Origin: Helicobacter pylori
GTDB taxonomy: Bacteria > Campylobacterota > Campylobacteria > Campylobacterales > Helicobacteraceae
Length of the DNA: 64,000 nucleotides
Direction of reading: 5' to 3'
Assembly (NCBI RefSeq): GCF_016755635.1
Contig: NZ_CP051500.1
Location: 1,488,001 to 1,552,000, forward strand
Position 1 is the first letter of the stretch. Every line of letters begins with the position of its first letter. Below the pieces are notes generated by a model. The model was not told the origin of the DNA. It did no database searches and saw only the letters and a program-made list of their open reading frames with translations. The position numbers were made by a program, and so were the translations under genes. Below, one piece after another: positions 43,473 to 51,540 of the stretch.

Positions 43473-43887
43473 TAATACCCCATGCGGCTTAACATGGCAA
43501 AGCTTCAAATTAGGGGATTTGTTTGAAATTGAAAAAACCTTAAGCTTTAACAAAGACGCTTTAACGCAAGGAGAAGATTACGATTATATTACAAGGACTT
43601 CGCAAAATCAAGGCGTTTTGCAAACCACAGGATTTGTTAATGCAGAAAATTTAAACCCACCATTTACTTGGAGTTTAGGGCTTTTGCAAATGGATTTTTT
43701 CTATCGTAAAAAATCATGGTATGCGGGACAATTCATGCGAAAAATCACGCCAAAAGCTGAAATCAAAAATAAAATTAATTCGCGCACAGCCCACTATTTC
43801 ACAACGCTTTTAAACGCCTTAAAACGCCCTTTATTGAGTGTATTAGTTAGGGATATTGATAAAACTTTTAGGGAGCAAAAAATCCAA

Positions 43888-43947
43888 CTACCCCTAAAAC
43901 CCACCGCTAAAACTCAAACCCTTGAGGATATTGATTTTGATTTCATG
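43888..43947 (+). repeat. 60-bp direct repeat, copy 2 (end of second recognition domain)
   Basis: Partner of 43245-43304, with four differences. The equivalent position in the second half of the gene shows that the two halves share their frame sequences and differ in the recognition cores. Confidence 0.85.
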
Positions 43948-44099
43948 CACACCCTAATCAACGCCCTAATGAAGCAAACCATTCAAGGCGTGGCTCAATA
44001 CTGCAGCGCTAAAATCCAAGCCACAAAAGAAATCATCAGCCAAGAAACACCCGTTCAAAAAGACTCGTTATTTTGAAAGAGATGAGGTCAAGCTTGTGT

Positions 44100-44105
44100 T
44101 ACAAT
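44100..44105 (+). promoter_or_regulatory. Extended -10 box of polA
   Basis: TACAAT preceded by TGT (TGn-TACAAT), 33 nt before the polA start, so polA is not dependent on read-through from the variable restriction locus. Confidence 0.55.
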
Positions 44106-44138
44106 AAATTTAAAATTCGCTTGATTGAAGAGGGTTGA

Positions 44139-46853
44139 ATGATGGAGCAGCCAGTCATTAAAGAAGGGACTTTAGCGTTAATTGATACTTTTGCGTATTT
44201 GTTTAGAAGCTATTACATGAGCGCTAAAAATAAGCCTTTAACCAACGATAAGGGCTTTCCTACGGGGCTTTTAACGGGGCTTGTGGGCATGGTTAAAAAA
44301 TTTTATAAAGACAGAAAAAACATGCCTTTTATCGTGTTCGCTCTAGAAAGCCAGACTAAAACGAAAAGAGCCGAAAAATTAGGCGAATACAAACAAAATC
44401 GTAAAGACGCCCCTAAAGAGATGCTTTTACAAATCCCTATCGCCTTAGAATGGTTGCAAAAAATGGGTTTTACTTGCGTGGAAATAAGCGGGTTTGAAGC
44501 CGATGACGTGATCGCAAGCCTAGCCACGCTAAGCCCTTATAAAACGCGCATTTATTCTAAAGATAAGGATTTTAACCAGCTTTTGAGCGATAAAATCGCG
44601 CTTTTTGATGGCAAAACGGAGTTTTTGGCGAAAGATTGCGTGGAAAAATACGGGATTTTGCCGAGTCAATTCACGGATTATCAAGGCATTGTGGGGGATA
44701 GCAGCGATAATTACAAGGGGATTAAAGGCATTGGGAGCAAGAACGCTAAGGAATTGTTGCAGCGATTGGGGAGTTTGGAAAAAATCTATGAAAATTTAGA
44801 CTTGGCGAAAAATTTACTCAGCCCTAAAATGTATCAAGCCCTGATACAAGATAAAGGAAGCGCGTTTTTAAGCAAAGAATTAGCCACTTTAGAGAGAGAA
44901 TGCATTAAAGAATTTGATTTTTTGAGTTGCGCTTTTCCTAGCGAAAACCCTTTATTGAAAATTAAAGATGAATTGAAAGAATATGGTTTTATTTCCACTT
45001 TAAGGGATTTAGAAAATTCCCCTTTAATTGTAGAAAACGCTCCTATATTAGAAAGCGCCCCTATATTAGAAAACGCCCCTATATTAGACAGCACATCCGC
45101 CTTAGAAAATGCCCCTAAAAAATCGCACTTAATCGTTTTGGAAAGCGCCGCGCCTTTGAGCGCGTTTTTAGAAAAATTAAAAAATCCTAACGCTAGGGTT
45201 TTTATGCGCTTGGTGCTAGATAAAGAAAAAAAAGTTCTGGCCCTAGCGTTTTTATTACAAGATCAAGGCTATTTTTTACCCTTAGAAGAGGCGTTATTTT
45301 CGCCCTTTTCTTTGGAGTTTTTGCAAAACGCTTTTTCTCAAATCTTACAGCATGCACAAATCGTTGGGCATGATTTAAAACCCTTATTGAGCTTTTTAAA
45401 AGCCAAATACCAGGTGTCTTTAGAAAATATCCGCATCCAAGACACTCAAATTTTAGCGTTTTTAAAGAATCCGGAAAAAGTGGGGTTTGATGAGGTTTTA
45501 AAGGAATATTTAAAAGAGGAATTAATCCCGCATGAAAAAATCAAAGATTTTAAAACAACAAGCAAGGCGGAAAAATTAGAGCAATTGGATAGGGAATTAA
45601 ACGCTTTGAAGCGTTTGTGCGAGTATTTTGAAAAAGGGGGGCTAGAAGAGGGTTTGCTTGCTTTAGCTAGAGACATTGAAACGCCCTTTATGAAAGTCTT
45701 AATGGGCATGGAATTTCAAGGCTTTAAGATTGATGCGCCTTATTTCAAGCGCTTAGAGCAGGAGTTTAAAAACGAATTGCATGTTTTAGAGCGCCAAATT
45801 TTGGATCTAATCGGCGTGGATTTCAACCTCAACTCCCCCAAACAACTCAGCGAGATTTTGTATGAAAAATTAGAGCTTCCTAAAAATAAAAGCCATTCTA
45901 CCGATGAAAAAAATTTGTTAAAAATCCTAGACAAGCACCCAAGTATCCCTTTGATTTTGGAATACAGGGAATTGAACAAGCTTTTTAACACTTACACCAC
46001 CCCCTTATTGCGCTTAAAAGACAAAGACGATAAAATCCATACCACTTTCATCCAAACCGGCACAGCTACCGGGCGTTTAAGCTCGCATTCGCCTAATTTG
46101 CAAAATATCCCGGTGCGATCGCCTAAAGGCTTACTCATTCGTAAGGGCTTTATCGCTAGCTCTAAAGAATATTGCTTGCTAGGGGTGGATTATTCGCAGA
46201 TTGAATTGCGCTTGTTAGCCCATTTCAGCCAGGATAAGGATTTAATGGAGGCGTTTTTAAAGGGGCGAGACATCCATTTAGAAACTTCTAAGGCGTTGTT
46301 TGGTGGAGATTTAGCCAAAGAAAAACGATCCATCGCTAAAAGCATTAATTTTGGGCTGGTGTATGGCATGGGGAGTAAGAAATTGAGCGAAACTTTAAAC
46401 ATCTCTTTAAATGAGGCTAAAAGCTACATAGAGGCGTATTTCAAACGATTCCCTAGCATTAAAGATTATTTAAACCGCATGAAAGAAGAGATCTTAAAAA
46501 CTTCTAAAGCCTTCACTTTGCTTGGGCGTTATAGGGTGTTTGATTTTACCGGCGCAAATGACTATATCAAGGGCAATTATTTGCGAGAGGGCGTGAATGC
46601 GATTTTTCAAGGGAGCGCGAGTGATTTATTGAAATTGGGCATGCTCAAAGTGAGCGAGCGTTTCAAAAATAACCCTTCGGTGAGGCTGCTTTTGCAAGTG
46701 CATGACGAATTGATTTTTGAAATTGAAGAAAAAAACGCCCCAGAGTTGCAACAAGAAATCCAACGCATTCTTAATGATGAAGTGTATCCTTTGAGGGTGC
46801 CGTTAGAAACGAGCGCGTTTATCGCTAAGCGTTGGAATGAATTAAAAGGTTAG
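44139..46853 (+). CDS. polA: DNA polymerase I
   Basis: Repair and primer-removal polymerase. 904 residues: 5' nuclease domain (about 1-290, with DTFAYLFRSYY, EADDVIASLAT, GDSSDNYKGIKGIGSKNA), a repeat-built linker (about 297-328), a degenerate 3'-5' exonuclease domain (about 330-490) and the polymerase domain. Polymerase motifs A (DYSQIELRLLAHF), B (RSIAKSINFGLVYGMGS) and C (LLQVHDELIFE) are intact. The Exo I DxE motif expected near ARVFMRLVLD is missing, so proofreading is probably absent. Two ATGs (44139, 44142) follow GAGGGTTG; either may be used. Confidence 0.95.
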   Translation: MMEQPVIKEGTLALIDTFAYLFRSYYMSAKNKPLTNDKGFPTGLLTGLVGMVKKFYKDRKNMPFIVFALESQTKTKRAEKLGEYKQNRKDAPKEMLLQIPIALEWLQKMGFTCVEISGFEADDVIASLATLSPYKTRIYSKDKDFNQLLSDKIALFDGKTEFLAKDCVEKYGILPSQFTDYQGIVGDSSDNYKGIKGIGSKNAKELLQRLGSLEKIYENLDLAKNLLSPKMYQALIQDKGSAFLSKELATLERECIKEFDFLSCAFPSENPLLKIKDELKEYGFISTLRDLENSPLIVENAPILESAPILENAPILDSTSALENAPKKSHLIVLESAAPLSAFLEKLKNPNARVFMRLVLDKEKKVLALAFLLQDQGYFLPLEEALFSPFSLEFLQNAFSQILQHAQIVGHDLKPLLSFLKAKYQVSLENIRIQDTQILAFLKNPEKVGFDEVLKEYLKEELIPHEKIKDFKTTSKAEKLEQLDRELNALKRLCEYFEKGGLEEGLLALARDIETPFMKVLMGMEFQGFKIDAPYFKRLEQEFKNELHVLERQILDLIGVDFNLNSPKQLSEILYEKLELPKNKSHSTDEKNLLKILDKHPSIPLILEYRELNKLFNTYTTPLLRLKDKDDKIHTTFIQTGTATGRLSSHSPNLQNIPVRSPKGLLIRKGFIASSKEYCLLGVDYSQIELRLLAHFSQDKDLMEAFLKGRDIHLETSKALFGGDLAKEKRSIAKSINFGLVYGMGSKKLSETLNISLNEAKSYIEAYFKRFPSIKDYLNRMKEEILKTSKAFTLLGRYRVFDFTGANDYIKGNYLREGVNAIFQGSASDLLKLGMLKVSERFKNNPSVRLLLQVHDELIFEIEEKNAPELQQEIQRILNDEVYPLRVPLETSAFIAKRWNELKG
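45033..45122 (+). repeat. 18-bp imperfect tandem repeats in polA linker
   Basis: Units beginning GAAAACGCTCCTATATTA at 45033, 45051 and 45069 are near-identical, followed by two diverged units at 45087 and 45105. They encode ENAPIL, ESAPIL, ENAPIL, DSTSAL, ENAPKK: a proline/alanine-rich linker between the nuclease and exonuclease-like domains. Confidence 0.85.
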
Positions 46854-46925
46854 TTTTTTTAATTGAGTTTAAGAAAAAATATATTATTATTTCTTTATAA
46901 GTAATACTTAGCCATTTTAAGCTAA

Positions 46926-46931
46926 TATAAT
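46926..46931 (+). promoter_or_regulatory. -10 box of horJ
   Basis: Perfect TATAAT in an A/T-rich gap after polA, giving a leader near 31 nt to the ATG at 46969, with AGGGA as ribosome site. Confidence 0.6.
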
Positions 46932-46968
46932 ATAGAGCGATTATCAAAAAATAAAGGGAAGAGACTGA

Positions 46969-47715
46969 ATGTTGAAAAGAATTATATTGTTAGGGGCTTT
47001 GGGTGTTTTAGCGAGCGCTGAAGAGAGCGCGGCTTTTGTGGGAGTCAATTACCAGGTGAGCATGATACAAAATCAGACTAAAATGGTGAATGACAACGGC
47101 TTGCAAAAGCCTTTGATAAAGTTCCCGCCTTACGCAGGAGCGGGTTTTGAAGTGGGCTATAAGCAATTTTTCGGTAAGAAAAAATGGTTTGGCATGCGTT
47201 ATTATGGGTTTTTTGACTACGCGCACAACCGCTTTGGCGTGATGAAAAAGGGTATTCCGGTGGGCGATAGCGGGTTTATTTACAATAGCTTTAGTTTTGG
47301 AGGGAATACTTTAACGGAGAGGGAGTCTTATCAAGGGCAATACTATGTCAATTTATTCACTTATGGTGTAGGGTTGGATACGCTGTGGAATTTTGTGAAT
47401 AAAGAAAACATGGTTTTTGGTTTTGTGGTGGGGATCCAATTAGCCGGGGATAGTTGGGCAACGAGCATCAGTAAAGAGATCGCTAATTATGCAAAACACC
47501 ACAGCAATTCCAGTTATAGCCCGGCCAATTTCCAGTTTTTATGGAAATTTGGGATCCGCACCCATATCGCTAAACACAATAGCCTAGAATTAGGGATTAA
47601 AGTGCCTACGATCACGCACCGGCTTTTCTCTCTTACCAACGAAAAGGGATACACCTTACAGGCTGATGTGCGTAGAGTCTATGCGTTTCAAATCAGTTAC
47701 TTGAGGGATTTTTAA
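46969..47715 (+). CDS. horJ: Hor-family outer membrane protein (HorJ-like)
   Basis: 248 residues with a short signal peptide (MLKRIILLGALGVLASAEE). The mature barrel starts SAAFVGVNYQVSM, contains the family block KKKWFGMRYYGFFDYAHNRF also seen in HorK, and ends AFQISYLRDF. It is shorter than HorK and lacks its cysteine loops. It stands alone between polA and ilvE with its own promoter. Substrate or host ligand is unknown; the Hor numbering is from memory of the gene order. Confidence 0.8.
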   Translation: MLKRIILLGALGVLASAEESAAFVGVNYQVSMIQNQTKMVNDNGLQKPLIKFPPYAGAGFEVGYKQFFGKKKWFGMRYYGFFDYAHNRFGVMKKGIPVGDSGFIYNSFSFGGNTLTERESYQGQYYVNLFTYGVGLDTLWNFVNKENMVFGFVVGIQLAGDSWATSISKEIANYAKHHSNSSYSPANFQFLWKFGIRTHIAKHNSLELGIKVPTITHRLFSLTNEKGYTLQADVRRVYAFQISYLRDF

Positions 47716-47727
47716 CCCCTTTTTAGA

Positions 47728-47764
47728 TACAATCACACCTAAAACCATCCATTTAAAGGTGTGA
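47728..47764 (+). promoter_or_regulatory. ilvE promoter with flanking 8-bp dyad
   Basis: TACAAT (47728-47733) is a likely -10 box. TCACACCT (47733-47740) and AGGTGTGA (47757-47764) form a perfect 8-bp dyad with a 16-nt gap, running from the -10 box to one base before the ATG at 47766 and including the ribosome site AAGG. If transcription starts near 47740 the left arm is mostly not transcribed, so a DNA operator is more likely than an RNA hairpin. Confidence 0.5.
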
Positions 47765-47765
47765 A

Positions 47766-48788
47766 ATGGCAAATTTAGAAAATTTAGACTGGAAAAATCT
47801 AGGCTTTAGTTACATTAAAACGGATTTTCGCTTCATCGCTAGTTATAAAAACGGCTCTTGGTCGCATGGCGAATTGGTTAGCGAAAATGCATTACAAATC
47901 AGCGAAGGATCGCCGGTCTTGCACTACGGGCAGGCTTGTTTTGAAGGCTTGAAGGCTTACCGCTCTCAAAAGGGGAAGGCTTTACTCTTCCGCCCTTTAG
48001 AAAACGCCAAACGCTTGCAAACTTCATGCGAAAGACTGCTCATGCCTAAAGTGAGCGAAGAGCTGTTTTTAAGGGCATGCACTGAAGTAATAAAAGCGAA
48101 TCAAAAATGGCTCGCTCCTTATAAAAGCGGGGCGAGTTTGTATTTGCGCCCTTTTGTCATAGGCGTAGGGGATAATTTGGGGGTGAAGCCGGCTAATGAA
48201 TACCTTTTTATCGTGTTTTGCGCGCCTGTGGGGGCGTATTTTAAGGGGGGTATAGAAAAAGGAGGGGCTAGGTTTATCACTACGATTTTTGATAGGGCCG
48301 CGCCTAAAGGCACCGGTGGGGTGAAAGTGGGAGGGAATTATGCTGCAAGCCTGTTAGCCCATAAAATGGCCACAGAGCAAGGCTATGATGATTGCATTTA
48401 TTTAGATCCTGCCACGCACACTAAGATTGAAGAAGTGGGGGCGGCGAATTTTTTTGGCATCACGCATGATAACGCCTTTATCACCCCGCATTCGCCAAGC
48501 ATTCTGCCAAGCATTACCAAAAAAAGCTTGATGGTTTTGGCTAAAGAATATTTGAACCTCAACATAGAAGAGAGGGAAATCCTAATGGATGAGTTGGGCA
48601 CGTTTAAAGAAGCTGGAGCGTGCGGGACAGCTGCAATCATTACGCCCATTAAAGAAATCACGCACAATAACAAGTCTTATTTTTTTGAAGCGCCGGGCCA
48701 TATTACTAAACAACTCTATGACTTGCTTTTATCCATCCAGCAAGGCGAACAAGAAGCCCCCAAAGATTGGATTTTTGAAGTTGGCTAA
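47766..48788 (+). CDS. ilvE: Branched-chain amino acid aminotransferase
   Basis: PLP enzyme interconverting leucine, isoleucine and valine with their keto acids. 340 residues, the long class IV form. The PLP lysine is K187 in [26 protein letters not shown] (53-66) and [19 protein letters not shown] are family blocks. H. pylori cannot make all branched-chain amino acids, so a catabolic or final-step role is likely. It ends 4 nt from the convergent outer membrane protein gene. Confidence 0.95.
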   Translation: MANLENLDWKNLGFSYIKTDFRFIASYKNGSWSHGELVSENALQISEGSPVLHYGQACFEGLKAYRSQKGKALLFRPLENAKRLQTSCERLLMPKVSEELFLRACTEVIKANQKWLAPYKSGASLYLRPFVIGVGDNLGVKPANEYLFIVFCAPVGAYFKGGIEKGGARFITTIFDRAAPKGTGGVKVGGNYAASLLAHKMATEQGYDDCIYLDPATHTKIEEVGAANFFGITHDNAFITPHSPSILPSITKKSLMVLAKEYLNLNIEEREILMDELGTFKEAGACGTAAIITPIKEITHNNKSYFFEAPGHITKQLYDLLLSIQQGEQEAPKDWIFEVG

Positions 48789-48792
48789 AAGG

Positions 48793-49488
48793 TTAAAATT
48801 TATAGCTGTATGCCGCATAAAATAAGGGCGAAGTCTCAAAGCGTTTGGAGCTAGAAAGCAATCTGGCGGTGGGTAAGATTTTAAACCCTAATTCAATGCG
48901 GTGTCTTAAAAAAAGCGTGAGCATAACCCCCCCATTAATCGCCAAGCCCCCTGAAACCACCGAATGTTTAAAAAACTTGAAATTTTGCTTGTCTGTATAA
49001 ACGACTAAAGCCCCTCTAGCTCCCCCAAACGCCCCTAAATAATGCTTATAACTCCCTAGAGGAAATTCCATGATCACATCCAAACCCACCGCAAGCATGG
49101 TAAAAAAAGAGTTGGTAGGATCTTTATAGCTTTGGTAATTCACTTTTCCTGACCCAAGATCCCATGCAAAAACCCCCCTGATCCCAATATATTTTTTAAA
49201 AAAACTTTGCACGCCGGTTTTTAAATTGAGCGTTGCAATCCAATCTTTCATTTCCTTGCCTTGATAGTCCTTAATGGCCTCTACAGCGCCAAACCCTCCT
49301 AAAAAATACCACCCGCTTTTTTTGCGCGTGAGCTTTTGGCGGTTAATGATGCTTCTATAGAGCTTTTCATGGGCTTCTTGGTAATTTTTTTTAGGGGTTT
49401 TATTATGCAAAATAGGCATGGCTTTAAGGGGCGGAATAACAAATCCCCCTATTAAGAAAACGCCAAAAAAAATGATTTTTTTAAACAT
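48793..49488 (-). CDS. Predicted outer membrane beta-barrel protein, Helicobacter family
   Basis: 231 residues with signal peptide (KKIIFFGVFLIGGFVIPPLKA). After a charged segment the barrel starts KSGWYFLGGFGAVE and continues with alternating strands (YIGIRGVFAWDLGSGKV, YLGAFGGARGALVVYTD, RIELGFKILPTARLL). It ends in the aromatic YAAYSYKF typical of outer membrane proteins. Divergent from the Mla operon across a 133-nt region with two palindromes. Whether it works with that lipid transport system is unknown. Confidence 0.75.
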   Translation of the reverse strand: MFKKIIFFGVFLIGGFVIPPLKAMPILHNKTPKKNYQEAHEKLYRSIINRQKLTRKKSGWYFLGGFGAVEAIKDYQGKEMKDWIATLNLKTGVQSFFKKYIGIRGVFAWDLGSGKVNYQSYKDPTNSFFTMLAVGLDVIMEFPLGSYKHYLGAFGGARGALVVYTDKQNFKFFKHSVVSGGLAINGGVMLTLFLRHRIELGFKILPTARLLSSSKRFETSPLFYAAYSYKF

Positions 49489-49510
49489 TTTAAAAATAAC
49501 TAATCCTTTA

Positions 49511-49530
49511 TTAAACAGAACATTGTTTAA
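49511..49530. promoter_or_regulatory. Palindrome in the outer membrane protein/mlaE divergent region (proximal to the OMP gene)
   Basis: TTAAACA-N6-TGTTTAA, a perfect 7-bp dyad 23 nt upstream of the leftward gene's start. Its position suits an operator for one or both divergent promoters; no named regulator can be assigned. Confidence 0.45.
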
Positions 49531-49570
49531 CTTTTTGTTTTATCATTGTGTTAAAATAGCCATTTTAACA

Positions 49571-49584
49571 AACAAAATTTTGTT
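49571..49584. promoter_or_regulatory. Palindrome AACAAAATTTTGTT upstream of mlaE
   Basis: A 14-bp perfect palindrome, part of a looser TTAACA...TGTTAA symmetry (49565-49586). It lies 38 nt before the mlaE ATG. Both this and the neighbouring palindrome share AACA/TGTT cores. Confidence 0.45.
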
Positions 49585-49621
49585 AATAGATTTTACCTAA
49601 TCTGAGAGAGAATATATTTTA

Positions 49622-50755
49622 ATGAAGACAGAGAAACAAAAATTTTTAGAGATGCGTAAAGATGGGGCGAACTCTGTGCTGATTTTAAGAGGGGATTGGG
49701 ATTTTAAAACGAGCGTGTTTCGTTTAGATGAGTTGAAAAAAAATTTATTAGATCATCAAGGGTCTTTAAAAATGGATTTTTCAGGGTGCCAAAAAGTGGA
49801 TTTTGTTTTTGGCATGTTTTTATTTGATTTAGTTAGGGAGCGTTCTTTAAACATTGAATTGTGCAACGTGAGCGAGAATAACGCTTGCGCTTTGAAAGTG
49901 GTTAAAGATTGGCTTGAAAAAGAAGACGATTTGGAATCTAAAAAAGCGGGCAAAAAATACGAACTCATGATCACTAAATTGGGTAAGAGTATCGTAGAGA
50001 CTTACAACACCTTTTTAAACGCGTTCAATTTTTGTGGCATGATTTTATTCTACTTTATTAAAAGCGTTTTCAACCCCAAACGCTTTTGCATCACTCCTTT
50101 GCTCTATCACATCAATGAATCCGGGTTTAAGGTTTTGCCAGTGAGTATTTTAACGGTGTTTATCGTGGGGTTTGCCGTTGCTTTACAAGGGGTTTTGCAA
50201 TTACAAGAACTGGGCGCGCCTTTAATGTCGGTGGAAATGACGGCTAAACTCGCTTTAAGAGAGATCGGCCCTTTTATTTTAACCCTTGTGGTTGCTGGGA
50301 GGAGCGCGAGCAGTTTTACCGCGCAAATTGGGGTGATGAAGATCACTGAAGAATTAGACGCAATGAAAACCATGGGCTTTAACCCTTTTGAATTTTTAGT
50401 GTTGCCTAGGGTGTTAGCCTTAGTGATTGTTTTGCCTTTATTGGTGTTTATTGCCGATGCGTTCGCCATTCTTGGGGGCATGTTTGCAATTAAATACCAA
50501 TTGGATTTGGGCTTCCCAAGTTATATAGACAGACTGCATGACACAGTGGGTTGGAATCATTTTTTGGTAGGGATTGTCAAAGCCCCTTTTTGGGGGTTTG
50601 CGATTGCGATGGTAGGGTGCATGCGCGGGTTTGAAGTCAAGGGGGATACTGAGAGCATTGGGCGCTTGACCACTATTAGCGTCGTGAACGCGTTGTTTTG
50701 GATCATTTTCTTAGACGCTATTTTTTCTATCATCTTTTCTAAGTTGAACATATAA
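49622..50755 (+). CDS. mlaE: MlaE-family lipid transport permease with fused STAS (MlaB-like) domain
   Basis: Inner-membrane permease of the Mla phospholipid transport system. 377 residues, about 120 more than E. coli MlaE. The extra N-terminus (1-105) looks like a STAS domain: VLILRGDWDFKTSVFRLDEL, LKMDFSGCQKVDFVFGMFL and IELCNVSENNACALKVVKDW. The rest is the permease with GFAVALQGVLQLQELG, EIGPFILTLVVAGRSASSF and TEELDAMKTMGFNPFEFL. MlaB is a separate protein in E. coli, so here both parts are one chain. The stop shares one base with the mlaF ATG. Confidence 0.9.
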   Translation: MKTEKQKFLEMRKDGANSVLILRGDWDFKTSVFRLDELKKNLLDHQGSLKMDFSGCQKVDFVFGMFLFDLVRERSLNIELCNVSENNACALKVVKDWLEKEDDLESKKAGKKYELMITKLGKSIVETYNTFLNAFNFCGMILFYFIKSVFNPKRFCITPLLYHINESGFKVLPVSILTVFIVGFAVALQGVLQLQELGAPLMSVEMTAKLALREIGPFILTLVVAGRSASSFTAQIGVMKITEELDAMKTMGFNPFEFLVLPRVLALVIVLPLLVFIADAFAILGGMFAIKYQLDLGFPSYIDRLHDTVGWNHFLVGIVKAPFWGFAIAMVGCMRGFEVKGDTESIGRLTTISVVNALFWIIFLDAIFSIIFSKLNI

Positions 50756-51540
50756 TGAACGCTATTAACAATCAAGTCTTAATTGAAGTGAAGGATCTCC
50801 ATAGTGCTTTTGGGAGCACCATTATCCATAGGGGCGTGAGTTTTAGCGTGCATAAAGGCGAAGTGATGGCGATTTTAGGGGGTTCAGGGAGCGGTAAAAG
50901 CACGCTTTTAAGGTGCATGATCTTGCTCAATCGCCCTACAAAGGGGGAAGTGTTGCTTTTTGGGGAAGATATATGGAAACTCAAAGAAAGAGAGCAGCAA
51001 AAGATTTTTAACCGCTGCGGGATTTGCTTCCAGTTTGGTGCACTCTATAGCTCTCTAACCGTTTTAGAAAATGTGGGCGTGATGCTAGAGCAATACGGCA
51101 CTTATTCTAAAAAAATTGTTGAAGAAATTTCTAAAATGTGGATTGAAAAAGTGGGTTTGCCCCCTAGGGCTTACCACCTTTACCCCTATGAATTGAGCGG
51201 GGGGATGAAAAAGCGCGTGGGTATAGCAAGGGCCATGGCAACTAATCCGGAAATCTTATTTTTAGATGAGCCAACAAGCGGGCTGGATCCTTATAGCGCG
51301 GGCAAATTTGATGAACTCATCATGACACTCAAAGAGAGCTTGCAGCTTACGGTGGTGATGATCACGCATGATTTAGACTCCGTGCATGATTGCGTGGATC
51401 GATTTATCATGCTCAAAGACGGGCTATTAGAATTTAATGGGGATTTAAAGGATTTTATTAAAAAGGCTCAAACTCAAGGGCTAGATGAAGGCAATTTATT
51501 CAATTCAACACGAGGAGAGAAATTTTGGAAAGGCATGTGA
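50755..51540 (+). CDS. mlaF: MlaF-type ABC transporter ATP-binding protein
   Basis: ATPase of the Mla phospholipid transporter. 261 residues with Walker A GGSGSGKST (about 41-49), Q-loop CFQFGALYSSLTVLENV, ABC signature LSGGMKKRVGIARAM, Walker B ILFLDEPTSGLDP and the H-loop MITHDLDSV. The C-terminal tail after residue 220 is typical of MlaF. It overlaps mlaE by 1 nt and mlaD by 16 nt. Confidence 0.94.
   Translation: MNAINNQVLIEVKDLHSAFGSTIIHRGVSFSVHKGEVMAILGGSGSGKSTLLRCMILLNRPTKGEVLLFGEDIWKLKEREQQKIFNRCGICFQFGALYSSLTVLENVGVMLEQYGTYSKKIVEEISKMWIEKVGLPPRAYHLYPYELSGGMKKRVGIARAMATNPEILFLDEPTSGLDPYSAGKFDELIMTLKESLQLTVVMITHDLDSVHDCVDRFIMLKDGLLEFNGDLKDFIKKAQTQGLDEGNLFNSTRGEKFWKGM

Larger units (their letters stand above)
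42831..43475 (+). pseudogene. Specificity (B/S) subunit of the BcgI-like system, first half, phase-OFF at a G9 tract
   Basis: 214 residues from a GTG start covering the first target-recognition domain (starts WGEFKLGDLFEASNGDF) and the linker helix. The linker has two 8-residue copies of the repeat LAELEQCR-type and then AELQAYLKATGLENTT. Translation ends right after the G9 tract (43464-43472) as S-G-G-G-stop. With 8 (or 11) G the frame would continue as GGNTPCGLTWQSF into the second half, giving a full two-domain subunit of about 415 residues. Marked as a phase-variable broken gene; a half-subunit that dimerises is an alternative, as half-S proteins can sometimes work. Confidence 0.82.
43423..44076 (+). 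pseudogene. Specificity (B/S) subunit of the BcgI-like system, second half (out of frame in this sequence)
   Basis: 217-codon open frame overlapping the first half by 53 nt. The first 17 or so codons upstream of and across the G tract look artificial (MKKMPLMFSMTKILGGG is the shifted reading of the linker). The real content begins TPCGLTWQSFKLGDLFEIEK: a second target-recognition domain followed by PLKPTAKTQTLEDIDFDFM and a C-terminal helix. It repeats the architecture of the first half. It lacks its own credible ribosome site, so expression probably depends on slippage of the tract to 8 or 11 G. Confidence 0.8.
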
